In this document: one piece after another, positions 6,003 through 13,694 of the stretch | How the letters are laid out: every line of letters starts with the position of its first letter | Numbering within the stretch: position 1 is the stretch's first letter | Source of the DNA: Clostridiaceae bacterium | Lineage (GTDB): Bacteria; Bacillota; Clostridia; Oscillospirales; Acutalibacteraceae | Length of the DNA stretch: 64,000 bases | Assembly (NCBI GenBank): GCA_016287385.1 | Contig: JAEEWM010000002.1 | Coordinates: 124,001 to 188,000, forward strand | Reading direction: 5' to 3' | Notes under the pieces: generated by a model | Database searches by the model: none | What the model was told of the DNA's origin: nothing | What the model saw: only the letters and a program-made list of their open reading frames with translations | Made by a program: the position numbers and the translations under genes

Positions 6003-8552
6003 TCAGAAAATCTCCACGTCCCAGTCGCTTAAATACTGGAAAAGGCGCGTTAAATCCTTGTTGTTTACAGCCCCGTCGCCGTTTACGTCAAGCGCCGCTT
6101 CGTCAACCTCAACGTCCCAGTCGGAAAGGTACTGGAAAAGACGGGTCAGGTCTTTATTATTGAGCGAGCCGTCGCCGTTTATGTCGCCGGGGATGCTGCC
6201 GCTATCTACTGTTATAACAGCGGTTGCCGCGCTTGTGATTTGGTATGCCTTCTCGCCGTCAATCGCTTTAAGCCGCTGGTATACGTTGTATTCAGTGTCG
6301 TCTAAAAGCATATTAAACGTAGTTCCGCTCTGCCAAACAAAATCGTCAAGGCAGTATTCAAAGCCATCTATACGCTTTACAACGATTTTTTCACCGGTTG
6401 TCCTTATTACCTGCGGTTTATCCGGCATTGCAATTATAAGCGGTTTGCTCGATACTGAAATGTAACCGTCTTCTACTACGCGCTCATAAAAGCGATATAT
6501 GGTGTTTTTTGATAATCCAGTAAATGTGTTTGATTCCTGCCAGTTCTCGCCGTCAATGCTGTACTCGCAATTATCGCTTGCGACCAAAGTTATGCTATCG
6601 TCGGTATGGCTTTGATACTCCGGCACTGTTACTATAGTAAGCGGCGTACCTAAAGCTAAAATCTCATCATTTGTTTTTGCAAGACGGGCATAAATATTAT
6701 ATTTATTTGCCGGCGACAATCCGGTGAATAAACCGCCCGTCTGCCAATTTTCTTTATCTATGCTGTATTCATATCCGCTGATAGTTTTTATGGTTATAGT
6801 GTCAGCTGTAAGGCTTTCAAGCTCGGGTGTGGGCGTTACGTCTATGCATTCTATATTGCTGTTTTGGCAATATTCAGTGAGTGCGCCGTCTTGCGCGTAA
6901 ACCGTAAGGTCTTCATTTGCCGTATTAAGCGCGTATCTGCCAAACTCGGTATAGGGATTCTTACATATTACGCTTTCGAGATTATCAAGGCAGTAAAAGG
7001 CGTAGGTGCCTATTTTTGTTATATCCTCGCCGATTATAACCTCTTTAATTTGCTCTGCATAATCATACCATGGCACAACCGCCTGCGTTTTCCAGTTATC
7101 GGTTTCGCCAGTGCCAATAATATATAATTTGCTGTTTTCAATAAAATAATAAGTGTTTTCCCCCAATATGCCATTTTTATCAATTATAGTATAGTTATTC
7201 TTGTTGTTTTTTGCATAACTTTCAGCAGCACTGTCTTTATAACAAAGAATTTTTGTATTAACGGGAATTGAATTATTGCCAATTGTTTTTACGGTTTCTG
7301 GTATTATTATTAATCCAAGTCTGTTACAACCATTAAATGTTCTTTCGCCGATTGAAGTTACGGAATCGGGAATAGTAACCGATGTAAGCCCGGTGCAACC
7401 GCGAAACGCACGCTCGCCTACCGAAGTTACCGAATCGGGGATTGTAATTGAAGTGAGTCCTGTGCAACCATAAAACGCATAACTGCCGATTGATGTTACA
7501 GAATCAGGGATTGTAATCGACGTAAGCCGAGTGCAATTATTAAACGCACCGTATTGCAAATAATTACAATCTGTAACAGTAACCTTTTTAAGTGATGAGG
7601 GGATATAATATGTGCTACTTGTTGTGCTTGAAGTGCTACTACCGTAATACTCCTGCGTTGTTGCTGTTCCGCCGGTATAACTTGATTCTCCAAAAATATA
7701 GCCAAACGGGTATTGATAAACATCACTTGCCGTATGTCTTTTATCACCTACAAACGGAAGGGTTATTTCCTCTAATGATGAACAACCGGAAAACGCCCCA
7801 TATCCGATTGAGGTTACCGGATCGGGTATCGTTATTGATGTAAGCCCGGTGCAACCGTAAAACGCATAATAGCCGATTGAAGTCACCGAATCGGGTATTG
7901 TAACCGAAGTAAGCCCGGTACAACCACTAAACGCAAAATTGCCAATCGAGGTTACTGAATCAGGTATAATTAAATTAGTTAACAACTCACCGTTTATAAA
8001 AAGGTTATGCGCACAACATAAAGGATTGGATGATGTGCTAAAGAATGAGATTTTGCACCAATCAGAAATACTGCCGGTATAATTAACCTTTTCTAGCCCA
8101 GTGCAACCATAAAACGCATCATGGTCGATTGAAGTTACCGAATCGGGTATCGTTATTGATGTAAGCCCGGTGCAATCGGAAAACGCATACCATCCTATCT
8201 CAGTTACCGAATCGGGTATCGTTATTGATGTAAGCCCGGTGCAACCGTAAAACGCAAAGCTGCCGATTGAAGTTACACCAGAACTTATAACAACTGTTTT
8301 CATAGTTTTATAAGATGTACTCCACGGCGCGCTAGTGACATAAGCGTCAGTGCCGTCATACGCAGTTGAAATACTATAATCGTTCATCGCACCGGTGCCG
8401 GATATGGCGAGAGTCTCGGTTGATGAGTTATAACTCCAGGTGAGATTTGTCCCGCAAGTGCCTGATATTGCTGCACTGGCGGTAAATGTGCTGACCGGAA
8501 TAACGGTAACAAGTAAGATTATCGATAAAACAACTGATAGTATCTTTTTCAT
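6003..8552 (-). CDS. Secreted BspA-like leucine-rich repeat protein with C-terminal type I dockerin
   Basis: The 849-residue protein begins with a signal peptide (MKKILSVVLSIILLVTVIPV, then A-rich cleavage near ASAA). About nine or ten BspA-type leucine-rich repeats of 23 residues follow (pattern IPDSVTSIGxxAFxGCTGLTSIT). Then come three roughly 80-90-residue modules with the pattern EYSIDxENWQ...FTGLSPxxxYxxYxRL. A dockerin with two DxNGDGxxNNKDLTRL calcium loops ends the protein. Dockerins bind cohesins, so the protein is probably mounted on a cellulosome-like or cell-surface scaffold. BspA repeats often bind host or microbial surface proteins. AAGGAG precedes the ATG. It lies 31 bp after the small gene at 8584-8823 with no terminator between, so it may share its transcript. 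Confidence 0.88.
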   Translation of the reverse strand: MKKILSVVLSIILLVTVIPVSTFTASAAISGTCGTNLTWSYNSSTETLAISGTGAMNDYSISTAYDGTDAYVTSAPWSTSYKTMKTVVISSGVTSIGSFAFYGCTGLTSITIPDSVTEIGWYAFSDCTGLTSITIPDSVTSIDHDAFYGCTGLEKVNYTGSISDWCKISFFSTSSNPLCCAHNLFINGELLTNLIIPDSVTSIGNFAFSGCTGLTSVTIPDSVTSIGYYAFYGCTGLTSITIPDPVTSIGYGAFSGCSSLEEITLPFVGDKRHTASDVYQYPFGYIFGESSYTGGTATTQEYYGSSTSSTTSSTYYIPSSLKKVTVTDCNYLQYGAFNNCTRLTSITIPDSVTSIGSYAFYGCTGLTSITIPDSVTSVGERAFRGCTGLTSVTIPDSVTSIGERTFNGCNRLGLIIIPETVKTIGNNSIPVNTKILCYKDSAAESYAKNNKNNYTIIDKNGILGENTYYFIENSKLYIIGTGETDNWKTQAVVPWYDYAEQIKEVIIGEDITKIGTYAFYCLDNLESVICKNPYTEFGRYALNTANEDLTVYAQDGALTEYCQNSNIECIDVTPTPELESLTADTITIKTISGYEYSIDKENWQTGGLFTGLSPANKYNIYARLAKTNDEILALGTPLTIVTVPEYQSHTDDSITLVASDNCEYSIDGENWQESNTFTGLSKNTIYRFYERVVEDGYISVSSKPLIIAMPDKPQVIRTTGEKIVVKRIDGFEYCLDDFVWQSGTTFNMLLDDTEYNVYQRLKAIDGEKAYQITSAATAVITVDSGSIPGDINGDGSLNNKDLTRLFQYLSDWDVEVDEAALDVNGDGAVNNKDLTRLFQYLSDWDVEIF

Positions 8553-8583
8553 TTTTAGACTCCTTTTCAGAGATTAAAATCAA

Positions 8584-8823
8584 TCATACGAGCTTTTTTA
8601 ACATTCCTATTCCATATCCAGTGACAGCAAGAAATTCTTTTTTGTCTTTAGTTATTTGCCGCATCCATTTTTTATTTATCAGTTGATCAACAAATGCAAT
8701 TGCCTCATCTTGCATATCACCATTAAAATTATTGACTATAAAAATGTCTAACTGATCTTTTGGACAATAGTCTCCTTGCTTTTTAAACCATTTTTTTAAA
8801 AATAATGGAATCTTATTTTCCAT
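8584..8823 (-). CDS. Small protein of unknown function (79 aa)
   Basis: I do not recognise this family. The 79-residue protein is basic and soluble, with no signal or membrane segment. It starts MENKIPLFLKKWFKKQGDYC and ends TGYGIGMLKKLV, and may be mostly helical. An AAGGAG SD sits 8 bases before the ATG, which supports a real gene. It lies 36 bp after the unknown 266-residue gene on the same strand and is equally AT-rich, so the two probably form one unit behind the structured leader RNA. A partner, regulator or immunity role for the larger protein is possible but is only inference from position. Confidence 0.6.
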   Translation of the reverse strand: MENKIPLFLKKWFKKQGDYCPKDQLDIFIVNNFNGDMQDEAIAFVDQLINKKWMRQITKDKKEFLAVTGYGIGMLKKLV

Positions 8824-8859
8824 GAGGCGTCTCCTTCATAAACCTCCCATAGTTCTTTA

Positions 8860-9660
8860 TCATTTATTCGTGTACCAAACAATATGATCAAACTCTTCAC
8901 GCGATATTTGCTGACTGTTGCTCTTGCCAGCATTGACCTTTTCGAGTATCTTATCTATGCAATTGCAATATTTTGCGTATTTCCGAGTTTTTTCTGAAAG
9001 TGATTTGCCTCCAGTTAAGAAATATCCGCTATTGTATTTGATGTTCAAATATTTATTGATATAAGCAGGCAAGGCCTTTGAAACAATGTTATCGTATTTA
9101 GAATATTCATAACTGGCACCTAAGATTTTTGAGGCAAATTGACAAAACTTTGAAGCAAAAGAAATATTACAGCGCATACTTCCCTTTTTAGAGGGTAGCG
9201 GTTCTGAAAGTTTATGTAGTATATGATTTGGGTCAACATCTTCTATACCATTTTTAGCAATAAATGGATCCTTTGACAATTCATTTTTAAGATCTTGCAA
9301 AGTTTTACATTTTGTGGTAATTCTTTTGGCCGTTTTTCCTCTACCGTTTATTGCCGCTGTTAAGTGGGTTGCATTACTACGATCCACAACTTCAACAAGT
9401 TCATCAACAAATCTTTTGTATTCTTTTTCCTGTGTGGTTGCTGAAGATATTGCAAATATTTTATTTGCCCAATTCTGCCAATAAGCAAGCGATCCGCCGA
9501 ACCTTTTGTTTGGCTTTGCGTTTACACCTGTTCCGCCGCTGTAGGTTGCATCAAAAGATAATATACATTCTATAATATCGGCATTATCTCTTGTTATAGC
9601 AACATAATCATTACCACCCAATTTAAAAATGCTTAATCTACACCTTGGAATCGGAGACAT
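8860..9660 (-). CDS. Unknown AT-rich gene downstream of a structured RNA and terminator
   Basis: A 266-residue soluble protein I cannot assign with confidence. The track starts 21 codons earlier inside the terminator hairpin, whereas the ATG at 9660 follows GGGAGG at good spacing. The C-terminal half contains NISFASKFCQFASKI, then SKYDNIVSKALPAYI and a final FDHIVWYT. This pattern faintly recalls OGG-like helix-hairpin-helix DNA glycosylase-fold hypothetical proteins, but no clear HhH motif or catalytic Lys/Asp pair can be pointed to. It is markedly more AT-rich than flanking genes, suggesting recent transfer. Expression should need readthrough of the terminator just upstream. It is followed by the 79-residue gene. 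Confidence 0.65.
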   Translation of the reverse strand: MSPIPRCRLSIFKLGGNDYVAITRDNADIIECILSFDATYSGGTGVNAKPNKRFGGSLAYWQNWANKIFAISSATTQEKEYKRFVDELVEVVDRSNATHLTAAINGRGKTAKRITTKCKTLQDLKNELSKDPFIAKNGIEDVDPNHILHKLSEPLPSKKGSMRCNISFASKFCQFASKILGASYEYSKYDNIVSKALPAYINKYLNIKYNSGYFLTGGKSLSEKTRKYAKYCNCIDKILEKVNAGKSNSQQISREEFDHIVWYTNK

Positions 9661-9678
9661 AATTATTCCTCCCATAAT

Positions 9679-9711
9679 AAAAAAAGTGTGTGCAACCGAA
9701 GCTACACACAC
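9679..9711 (-). terminator. Intrinsic terminator between promoter and the unknown gene
   Basis: On the minus strand the stem GTGTGTGTAGC / GTTGCACACAC closes on a TTCG tetraloop (some G-T pairs). Seven Ts follow, only 18 bases before the ATG at 9660. Its position inside the 5' leader makes it an attenuator or the end of a separate small RNA. Confidence 0.8.
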
Positions 9712-9736
9712 CGAAAAATGCACAACTTCGATTTGC

Positions 9737-9848
9737 TACCACACAAACTTTCGGAACTTCCTCGAAGACTCGAAAACAGAAGTCTGCATTTTTACCGAAT
9801 AAAAACATAGACTTCGAGATTAAATTCCGATATTAAGTTTGTGTGGTA
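9737..9848 (-). ncRNA. Long structured leader or small RNA
   Basis: The ends form a perfect 14-bp inverted repeat (TACCACACAAACTT at 9737-9750, complement at 9835-9848). Inside it are nested pairings TCGGAA/TTCCGA, CTCGAAG/CTTCGAG and AGTCT...TTTTTA/TAAAAA...AGACT, making one extended hairpin of about 112 nt. The predicted transcription start falls at the outer edge of the repeat, so the RNA would begin with its own pairing arm. About 25 nt later comes the terminator. It matches no riboswitch family I recognise. Confidence 0.6.
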
Positions 9849-9853
9849 AGTTT

Positions 9854-9882
9854 ATTATATCATTTTTTATAATAATAGTCAA
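9854..9882 (-). promoter_or_regulatory. Strong sigma-A promoter of the structured RNA
   Basis: On the minus strand, TTGACT, a 17-base spacer and TATAAT. Its -10 box ends 5 bases before the inverted repeat begins. Confidence 0.8.
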
Positions 9883-10211
9883 CAAAAACCGCCGCGCGTT
9901 TTAATATGCGGAAATTGGATTTATGTAAACCACAAAAAGATTGCAAGCAGTTAAATCGCCCGCTAAAAAGCGCATTTAGCGCCGTACAAGCGGCGCATCA
10001 TCATTTCCCGTCAACTTATGCAAACGCATAAGTTGACGGGAAACACTGCACCTTTGTCTTGTAAAACACTGCACCCGCGGTTTGTGAATCGCAGGGCAAT
10101 TTTTTTGTTCTAAACGCGGACTTGCCTTACATATACTGTATCAGACGTAAGACAAGCGCGGGTCGGGCGGCGTTAAGCACCGGCTCGCTTTGGCGGAAAG
10201 GACAGGGCAGT
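9883..10211. other. Gene-free gap upstream of the spoIIIA operon
   Basis: No convincing gene was seen. The gap holds a GCGCCG/CGGCGC hairpin (9979-9996), the 18-bp inverted repeat described separately, and a 12-bp direct repeat AAACACTGCACC at 10041-10052 and 10064-10075. CATATACT near 10130 could be part of a mother-cell sigma-E promoter for spoIIIAA, but I cannot assign a -35 box with confidence. Confidence 0.5.
10004..10043. repeat. 18-bp perfect inverted repeat with AAAC loop
   Basis: TTTCCCGTCAACTTATGC and its exact complement are separated by 4 bases. There is no T run on either side, so it is not a typical intrinsic terminator. It abuts the first AAACACTGCACC direct repeat. Confidence 0.85.
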
Positions 10212-11123
10212 ATGAAAACAAACGAAAGAATCTACGCCGTTTTGCCGGTTTTTCCGGAAAGGATACAGTCGGCGCTCTATCGCAGTATCTTTTCGGGGCT
10301 TGGGTTTGAAGAAGTCAGACTCCGTGCGGACGGGCCTGTCGCGGTGACAAGCCGGGGCAAATCGCGCTTTCTTATCGCTTCGGGCGATTTTTCAAAGCGC
10401 CCCGACGGCGCGATAATCTGCACTCCGCGGGAGTTGGAAAGCACTTTTATTAAAATATGCGACAATTCGGTTTTTTCGCACACCTCGGAGATAGAAAACG
10501 GCTTCGTATCGTTCGCCGGCGGATTTCGCGCCGGTATATGCGGCGATTATTCCGGCGGTACGCTGTCTGCGCCGAGCTCGATAAACATACGCGTTTGCCG
10601 TGAGGTGACGGGGTGCGCCGACCCGCTTTACGCCGCCTTCTCGGGCGGAATGCTGATTTGCGGGCCTCCGGGCTCGGGCAAAACCACGGTGCTCCGTGAG
10701 CTCATACGGAAGCTTTCATACGGTAAAGACGGCGACTCCTACCGCGTAGCGGTGATAGATTCCCGCCGCGAAATATCGGGCGGACAAGGCGAAAACGCCT
10801 TTGACCTCGGTCCCAATACCGACGTGATTTTTATATCCGACAGAGCGCGCGGCGCGCAAATGGTACTGCGCAGTATGTATCCGGAAATCATAGCGTTTGA
10901 CGAAATAGGCACGCTTGCCGAAGTAAACGCGGTACTTGAAGCGTTCAATTCGGGCGTACATATAATCACCACGGCTCACGTCGGCGGTATAGACGAGCTT
11001 AAAGCGCGCCCGGCGACAAAGGCGCTGCTTAAAAGCGGAACGGTAAAAACCGTGGCACTGCTCCCCGGAAAACCCGGAGAGCCGCCGCGGATATTGGGAG
11101 CGCCTTATGAGAATGGCGGTTAA
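10212..11123 (+). CDS. spoIIIAA: Stage III sporulation protein AA (ATPase)
   Basis: Secretion-type ATPase of the SpoIIIA-SpoIIQ channel that links mother cell and forespore. The 303-residue protein has a Walker A GPPGSGKTTVLRE and a Walker B-like region IIAFDEIGT. The track's first 30 codons lack an SD sequence, and the ATG at 10212 with AAAGGA upstream gives the usual N terminus. It is first of eight tightly packed spoIIIA genes and its end overlaps spoIIIAB by 17 bases. Expression is expected in the mother cell under sigma-E from what is known of the operon. Confidence 0.92.
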   Translation: MKTNERIYAVLPVFPERIQSALYRSIFSGLGFEEVRLRADGPVAVTSRGKSRFLIASGDFSKRPDGAIICTPRELESTFIKICDNSVFSHTSEIENGFVSFAGGFRAGICGDYSGGTLSAPSSINIRVCREVTGCADPLYAAFSGGMLICGPPGSGKTTVLRELIRKLSYGKDGDSYRVAVIDSRREISGGQGENAFDLGPNTDVIFISDRARGAQMVLRSMYPEIIAFDEIGTLAEVNAVLEAFNSGVHIITTAHVGGIDELKARPATKALLKSGTVKTVALLPGKPGEPPRILGAPYENGG

Positions 11124-11562
11124 ATGTCTCGGCATACTGGCGACAGTAATGAGCTTCTCCGCTTTCGGCTTTTTGAAAGCGCGCCGAAAAAGTGACGAGA
11201 TAGCCGCAGTAAAGCTGATACTGTCGGCTTTTTCGGCGGCGGACAGTATGCTTCGCACGGGCGGATACAGCCGTGAAAAAATACTTAAAACCGCCTTTTT
11301 AGATGTGCCAGGCTTCGGGTATAAAAACGGCGTCGCGACGCTCGGCGAAGCGGCAGGGCCCGAAATATCCGGCTTTGTCAACGCTTTTTTTGCTGATTTC
11401 GGTGCCGGCGACGCGGTAAGAGAGCGCGGGCGGATAGCCGCCGTCAGGGGCGAAATACAAGGCGTGCTTTCGTCCCTTGAAGAGTCCTTCGCCGCCGAAG
11501 GCAAAATCTGGCGCACCTGCGGAATATGCGCGGGACTTATACTCGGTATAATGTTTATTTAG
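11107..11562 (+). CDS. spoIIIAB: Stage III sporulation protein AB
   Basis: A 151-residue membrane protein with one N-terminal segment (CLGILATVMSFSAFGFL), a helical middle and a C-terminal segment (ICAGLILGIMFI). It resembles the GspF-like component of the SpoIIIA channel. The ATG lies inside the end of spoIIIAA, and assignment rests on size, topology and operon position as well as on the FGYKNGVATLGEA-type core. Confidence 0.85.
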   Translation: MRMAVKCLGILATVMSFSAFGFLKARRKSDEIAAVKLILSAFSAADSMLRTGGYSREKILKTAFLDVPGFGYKNGVATLGEAAGPEISGFVNAFFADFGAGDAVRERGRIAAVRGEIQGVLSSLEESFAAEGKIWRTCGICAGLILGIMFI

Positions 11563-11573
11563 GGTGGATTTAA

Positions 11574-11768
11574 GTGGATGTAAACTTCATTTTCAAAATT
11601 GCCGCGATCGGGATAATAGTCACGGTGCTTAATCAGCTTCTTATCCGTTCGGGCAGGGAGGACCAGGCGATGCTTACTTCACTTGCGGGGCTGATAGTCG
11701 TACTGCTTATGGTCGTGACCGCCATTGCCGACCTGTTTTCCACCGTAAAGAGGTTGTTCGGGTTATGA
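11574..11768 (+). CDS. spoIIIAC: Stage III sporulation protein AC
   Basis: A 64-residue protein with two membrane segments, the usual size of SpoIIIAC. FKIAAIGIIVTVLNQLLIRSGREDQA is typical of the family. Translation starts at a GTG (11574) behind AGGGTGG, since no in-frame ATG is near. The stop overlaps the spoIIIAD start (ATGA). It is a predicted membrane part of the feeding channel. Confidence 0.9.
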   Translation: MDVNFIFKIAAIGIIVTVLNQLLIRSGREDQAMLTSLAGLIVVLLMVVTAIADLFSTVKRLFGL

Positions 11769-12160
11769 CGGCGACTCTGGTAAAGGTGCTTGCGGTGATA
11801 CTGATTTCGGCGGTAATGATTTTGTATATTGCTCCGCAAAAGGCTGAAATCGGGTTTATGCTGAGTCTTGCCGCCGGGGCGGTCGTAATTCTCGGGTTGA
11901 TAAACTGGATATTGCCTCATATAAGCAATCTTGAAGCGGCGTTTAAGAAAGCCGGCGGCATTTCAAGGTATTTTACCGTGTCGCTCAAAGCGCTCGGCAT
12001 ATCATACGTTACAGGCTTTGCCGCGGATACCTGCCGCGATTTCGGGCAAAGCGCGCTTGCCGCAAAAGCGGAATTTGCCGGAAAATGCGCGATATTCATT
12101 TTATGTGTGTCGCCCGCGGTAAACGTGCTTGAAGCGGCGCTCAAATTTGCCGGAATATGA
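11765..12160 (+). CDS. spoIIIAD: Stage III sporulation protein AD
   Basis: A 131-residue polytopic membrane protein. Hydrophobic segments lie near 4-22, 31-50 and 105-125. It includes LGISYVTGFAADTCRDFGQSALA, a hallmark of SpoIIIAD. It is coupled to both neighbours by ATGA overlaps. It works in the SpoIIIA channel complex. Confidence 0.9.
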   Translation: MTATLVKVLAVILISAVMILYIAPQKAEIGFMLSLAAGAVVILGLINWILPHISNLEAAFKKAGGISRYFTVSLKALGISYVTGFAADTCRDFGQSALAAKAEFAGKCAIFILCVSPAVNVLEAALKFAGI

Positions 12161-13275
12161 AAAAGATATATATTTTTATTTTTGCGGTTGCTCTGCTTTT
12201 TGCAATGAGGTTTTCCGTCGGCGCAGAACAGGACGTATACGGTGAAATATACCGCGAAAGCGGAATGGAAAACGTGACAAGGTCGCTTGACGGCGATACG
12301 CGCGCTTTTCTTGACAGTGAAAATATCGACCCGGGAAATTCAAACTGGATAAACTCGCTTAAAGCCGAAAACGTGTTTTCGCACATTTTCGCTTTCCTCA
12401 AAAGCGGCGCGAAAACGCCGGTAAAGGCGGGAACGTCGATAATGGCGATAATCATAATCGCCGCCGCCTTTAATGCCTACGGCACGCAAAAAAGCGATAC
12501 CGCGGTACGGTTTGCGGTTACGCTTTCGGTCTGCGCGGTGATAGTTTTCGGTATATACGGCAGTATAAACGCCGCGGTGAACGCAGTAAGGGGAAGCAGC
12601 GCCTTTATGCTTTCGTTCGTGCCGGTGTATATGTCCGTGCTGAGCGTGGCGGGAGCGGGAGCCACCGCGGTTTCAGGCGGCGGCCTGCTTCTTGCGGCGG
12701 CGGAGTTTATAAGCGGTGTATCGGCGTTTTTCCTTACCGCGCTTATGGGTGCGTATCTGTCGCTTGGAATCAGCTCCTCGGTATCGCCTCTGCTCGGCGG
12801 GGCTGCGCTTGCGGAAACGCTTAAAAAGACGGGGATGTGGATGATGTCGCTTTTTACCACCGTTTTTATCGGAGTGCTCAGCGTTACCTCCACGGTCAAT
12901 TCCGCCTCGGACAGTATGGCGGCGCGCACGGCAAAATTTATAATCGGCACCTGCGTTCCGGTGGCGGGCACGGCGCTTTCAGGCGCGGTAAACACGGTGT
13001 CGGCGGGCGTGTCGGTTCTCAAAACCTCGGTCGGTATTTACGGCGTTGTGGTGCTCTTCGTCATGCTTTTGCCGGTGCTTGCCGAGCTTCTTGCCTGGCG
13101 GCTTATGCTTTGCCTTTCGGCGGGTGTATGCGGGATTTTTTCGGTAGACGGAGCATCTGAACTCTTAAAGGCGGTGGACAGTATGTTTGCTTTTCTGACA
13201 GGCGCTTTACTGCTCGTTGAGGCGACGTTTATTATTTCGCTTTCGGTAATTATCGGGGCGGTGAGAGCGTTTTGA
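12157..13275 (+). CDS. spoIIIAE: Stage III sporulation protein AE
   Basis: The largest membrane protein of the operon (372 residues), with an N-terminal signal-like segment (IYIFIFAVALLFAMRFSVGA) and multiple membrane helices from about residue 85 on. Size and hydropathy match SpoIIIAE, a putative permease component of the channel. Its stop overlaps the TTG start of the next gene (TTGA). Confidence 0.9.
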   Translation: MKKIYIFIFAVALLFAMRFSVGAEQDVYGEIYRESGMENVTRSLDGDTRAFLDSENIDPGNSNWINSLKAENVFSHIFAFLKSGAKTPVKAGTSIMAIIIIAAAFNAYGTQKSDTAVRFAVTLSVCAVIVFGIYGSINAAVNAVRGSSAFMLSFVPVYMSVLSVAGAGATAVSGGGLLLAAAEFISGVSAFFLTALMGAYLSLGISSSVSPLLGGAALAETLKKTGMWMMSLFTTVFIGVLSVTSTVNSASDSMAARTAKFIIGTCVPVAGTALSGAVNTVSAGVSVLKTSVGIYGVVVLFVMLLPVLAELLAWRLMLCLSAGVCGIFSVDGASELLKAVDSMFAFLTGALLLVEATFIISLSVIIGAVRAF

Positions 13276-13694
13276 GCGCAGTAAAAGGCTTTATCGCGGC
13301 GTTTTCGGGCGGTTGCGTTTTCCTCGGAGCGCTGTATATACTCGTCCCCGAGGGCAAGCTCTCGAAAGCGGTAAAATATACCGTCAGTCTTTGCTTTTTG
13401 TGTGTTATTCTTTCCGCCGCGACGGTTTCCTGCAACGCTTCCTTCCCCGAGTTTACTGTAAAGGACGGCGACTTCGACAGCGAACGCCTTTCAGCCGACA
13501 GCGCAAGACTTGTTTTTGAGGGTGCTCTGACGTCCGCGGGAATAAATTTTTCAAAAATTACCGTTTTTACGGATAAAACGGAAGACGGCGGCATAAATAT
13601 TATTGAAGTTTATGTTTACACCGACGCGTCAAGCGAGGCGGTAGCCGCCGTTATAGGTTCAGGGTCGTATAAGTTGGTGGTTGTAAATGGGTAA
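13272..13694 (+). CDS. spoIIIAF: Stage III sporulation protein AF
   Basis: A 140-residue protein starting at TTG. It has two N-terminal membrane segments (FSGGCVFLGALYILVPEGKL and YTVSLCFLCVILSAATV) followed by a soluble alpha/beta domain, as in SpoIIIAF. It overlaps spoIIIAE by 4 bases and spoIIIAG by 8. Sequence conservation in this family is low, and the call leans on operon order and topology. Confidence 0.85.
   Translation: MSAVKGFIAAFSGGCVFLGALYILVPEGKLSKAVKYTVSLCFLCVILSAATVSCNASFPEFTVKDGDFDSERLSADSARLVFEGALTSAGINFSKITVFTDKTEDGGINIIEVYVYTDASSEAVAAVIGSGSYKLVVVNG

Noticed and set aside
7330-8290. CRISPR-like regularly spaced repeats
   Set aside because: The repeats are in frame and encode 23-residue leucine-rich repeats. 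There are no distinct spacers and no cas genes.
9679-9882. Retron or classic ToxIN-type locus
   Set aside because: The inverted-repeat RNA before a gene recalls both, but the protein has no reverse transcriptase motif (YADD), and neither its length nor its sequence fits a ToxN toxin. No clear tandem antitoxin repeats are present. Kept only as an analogy.
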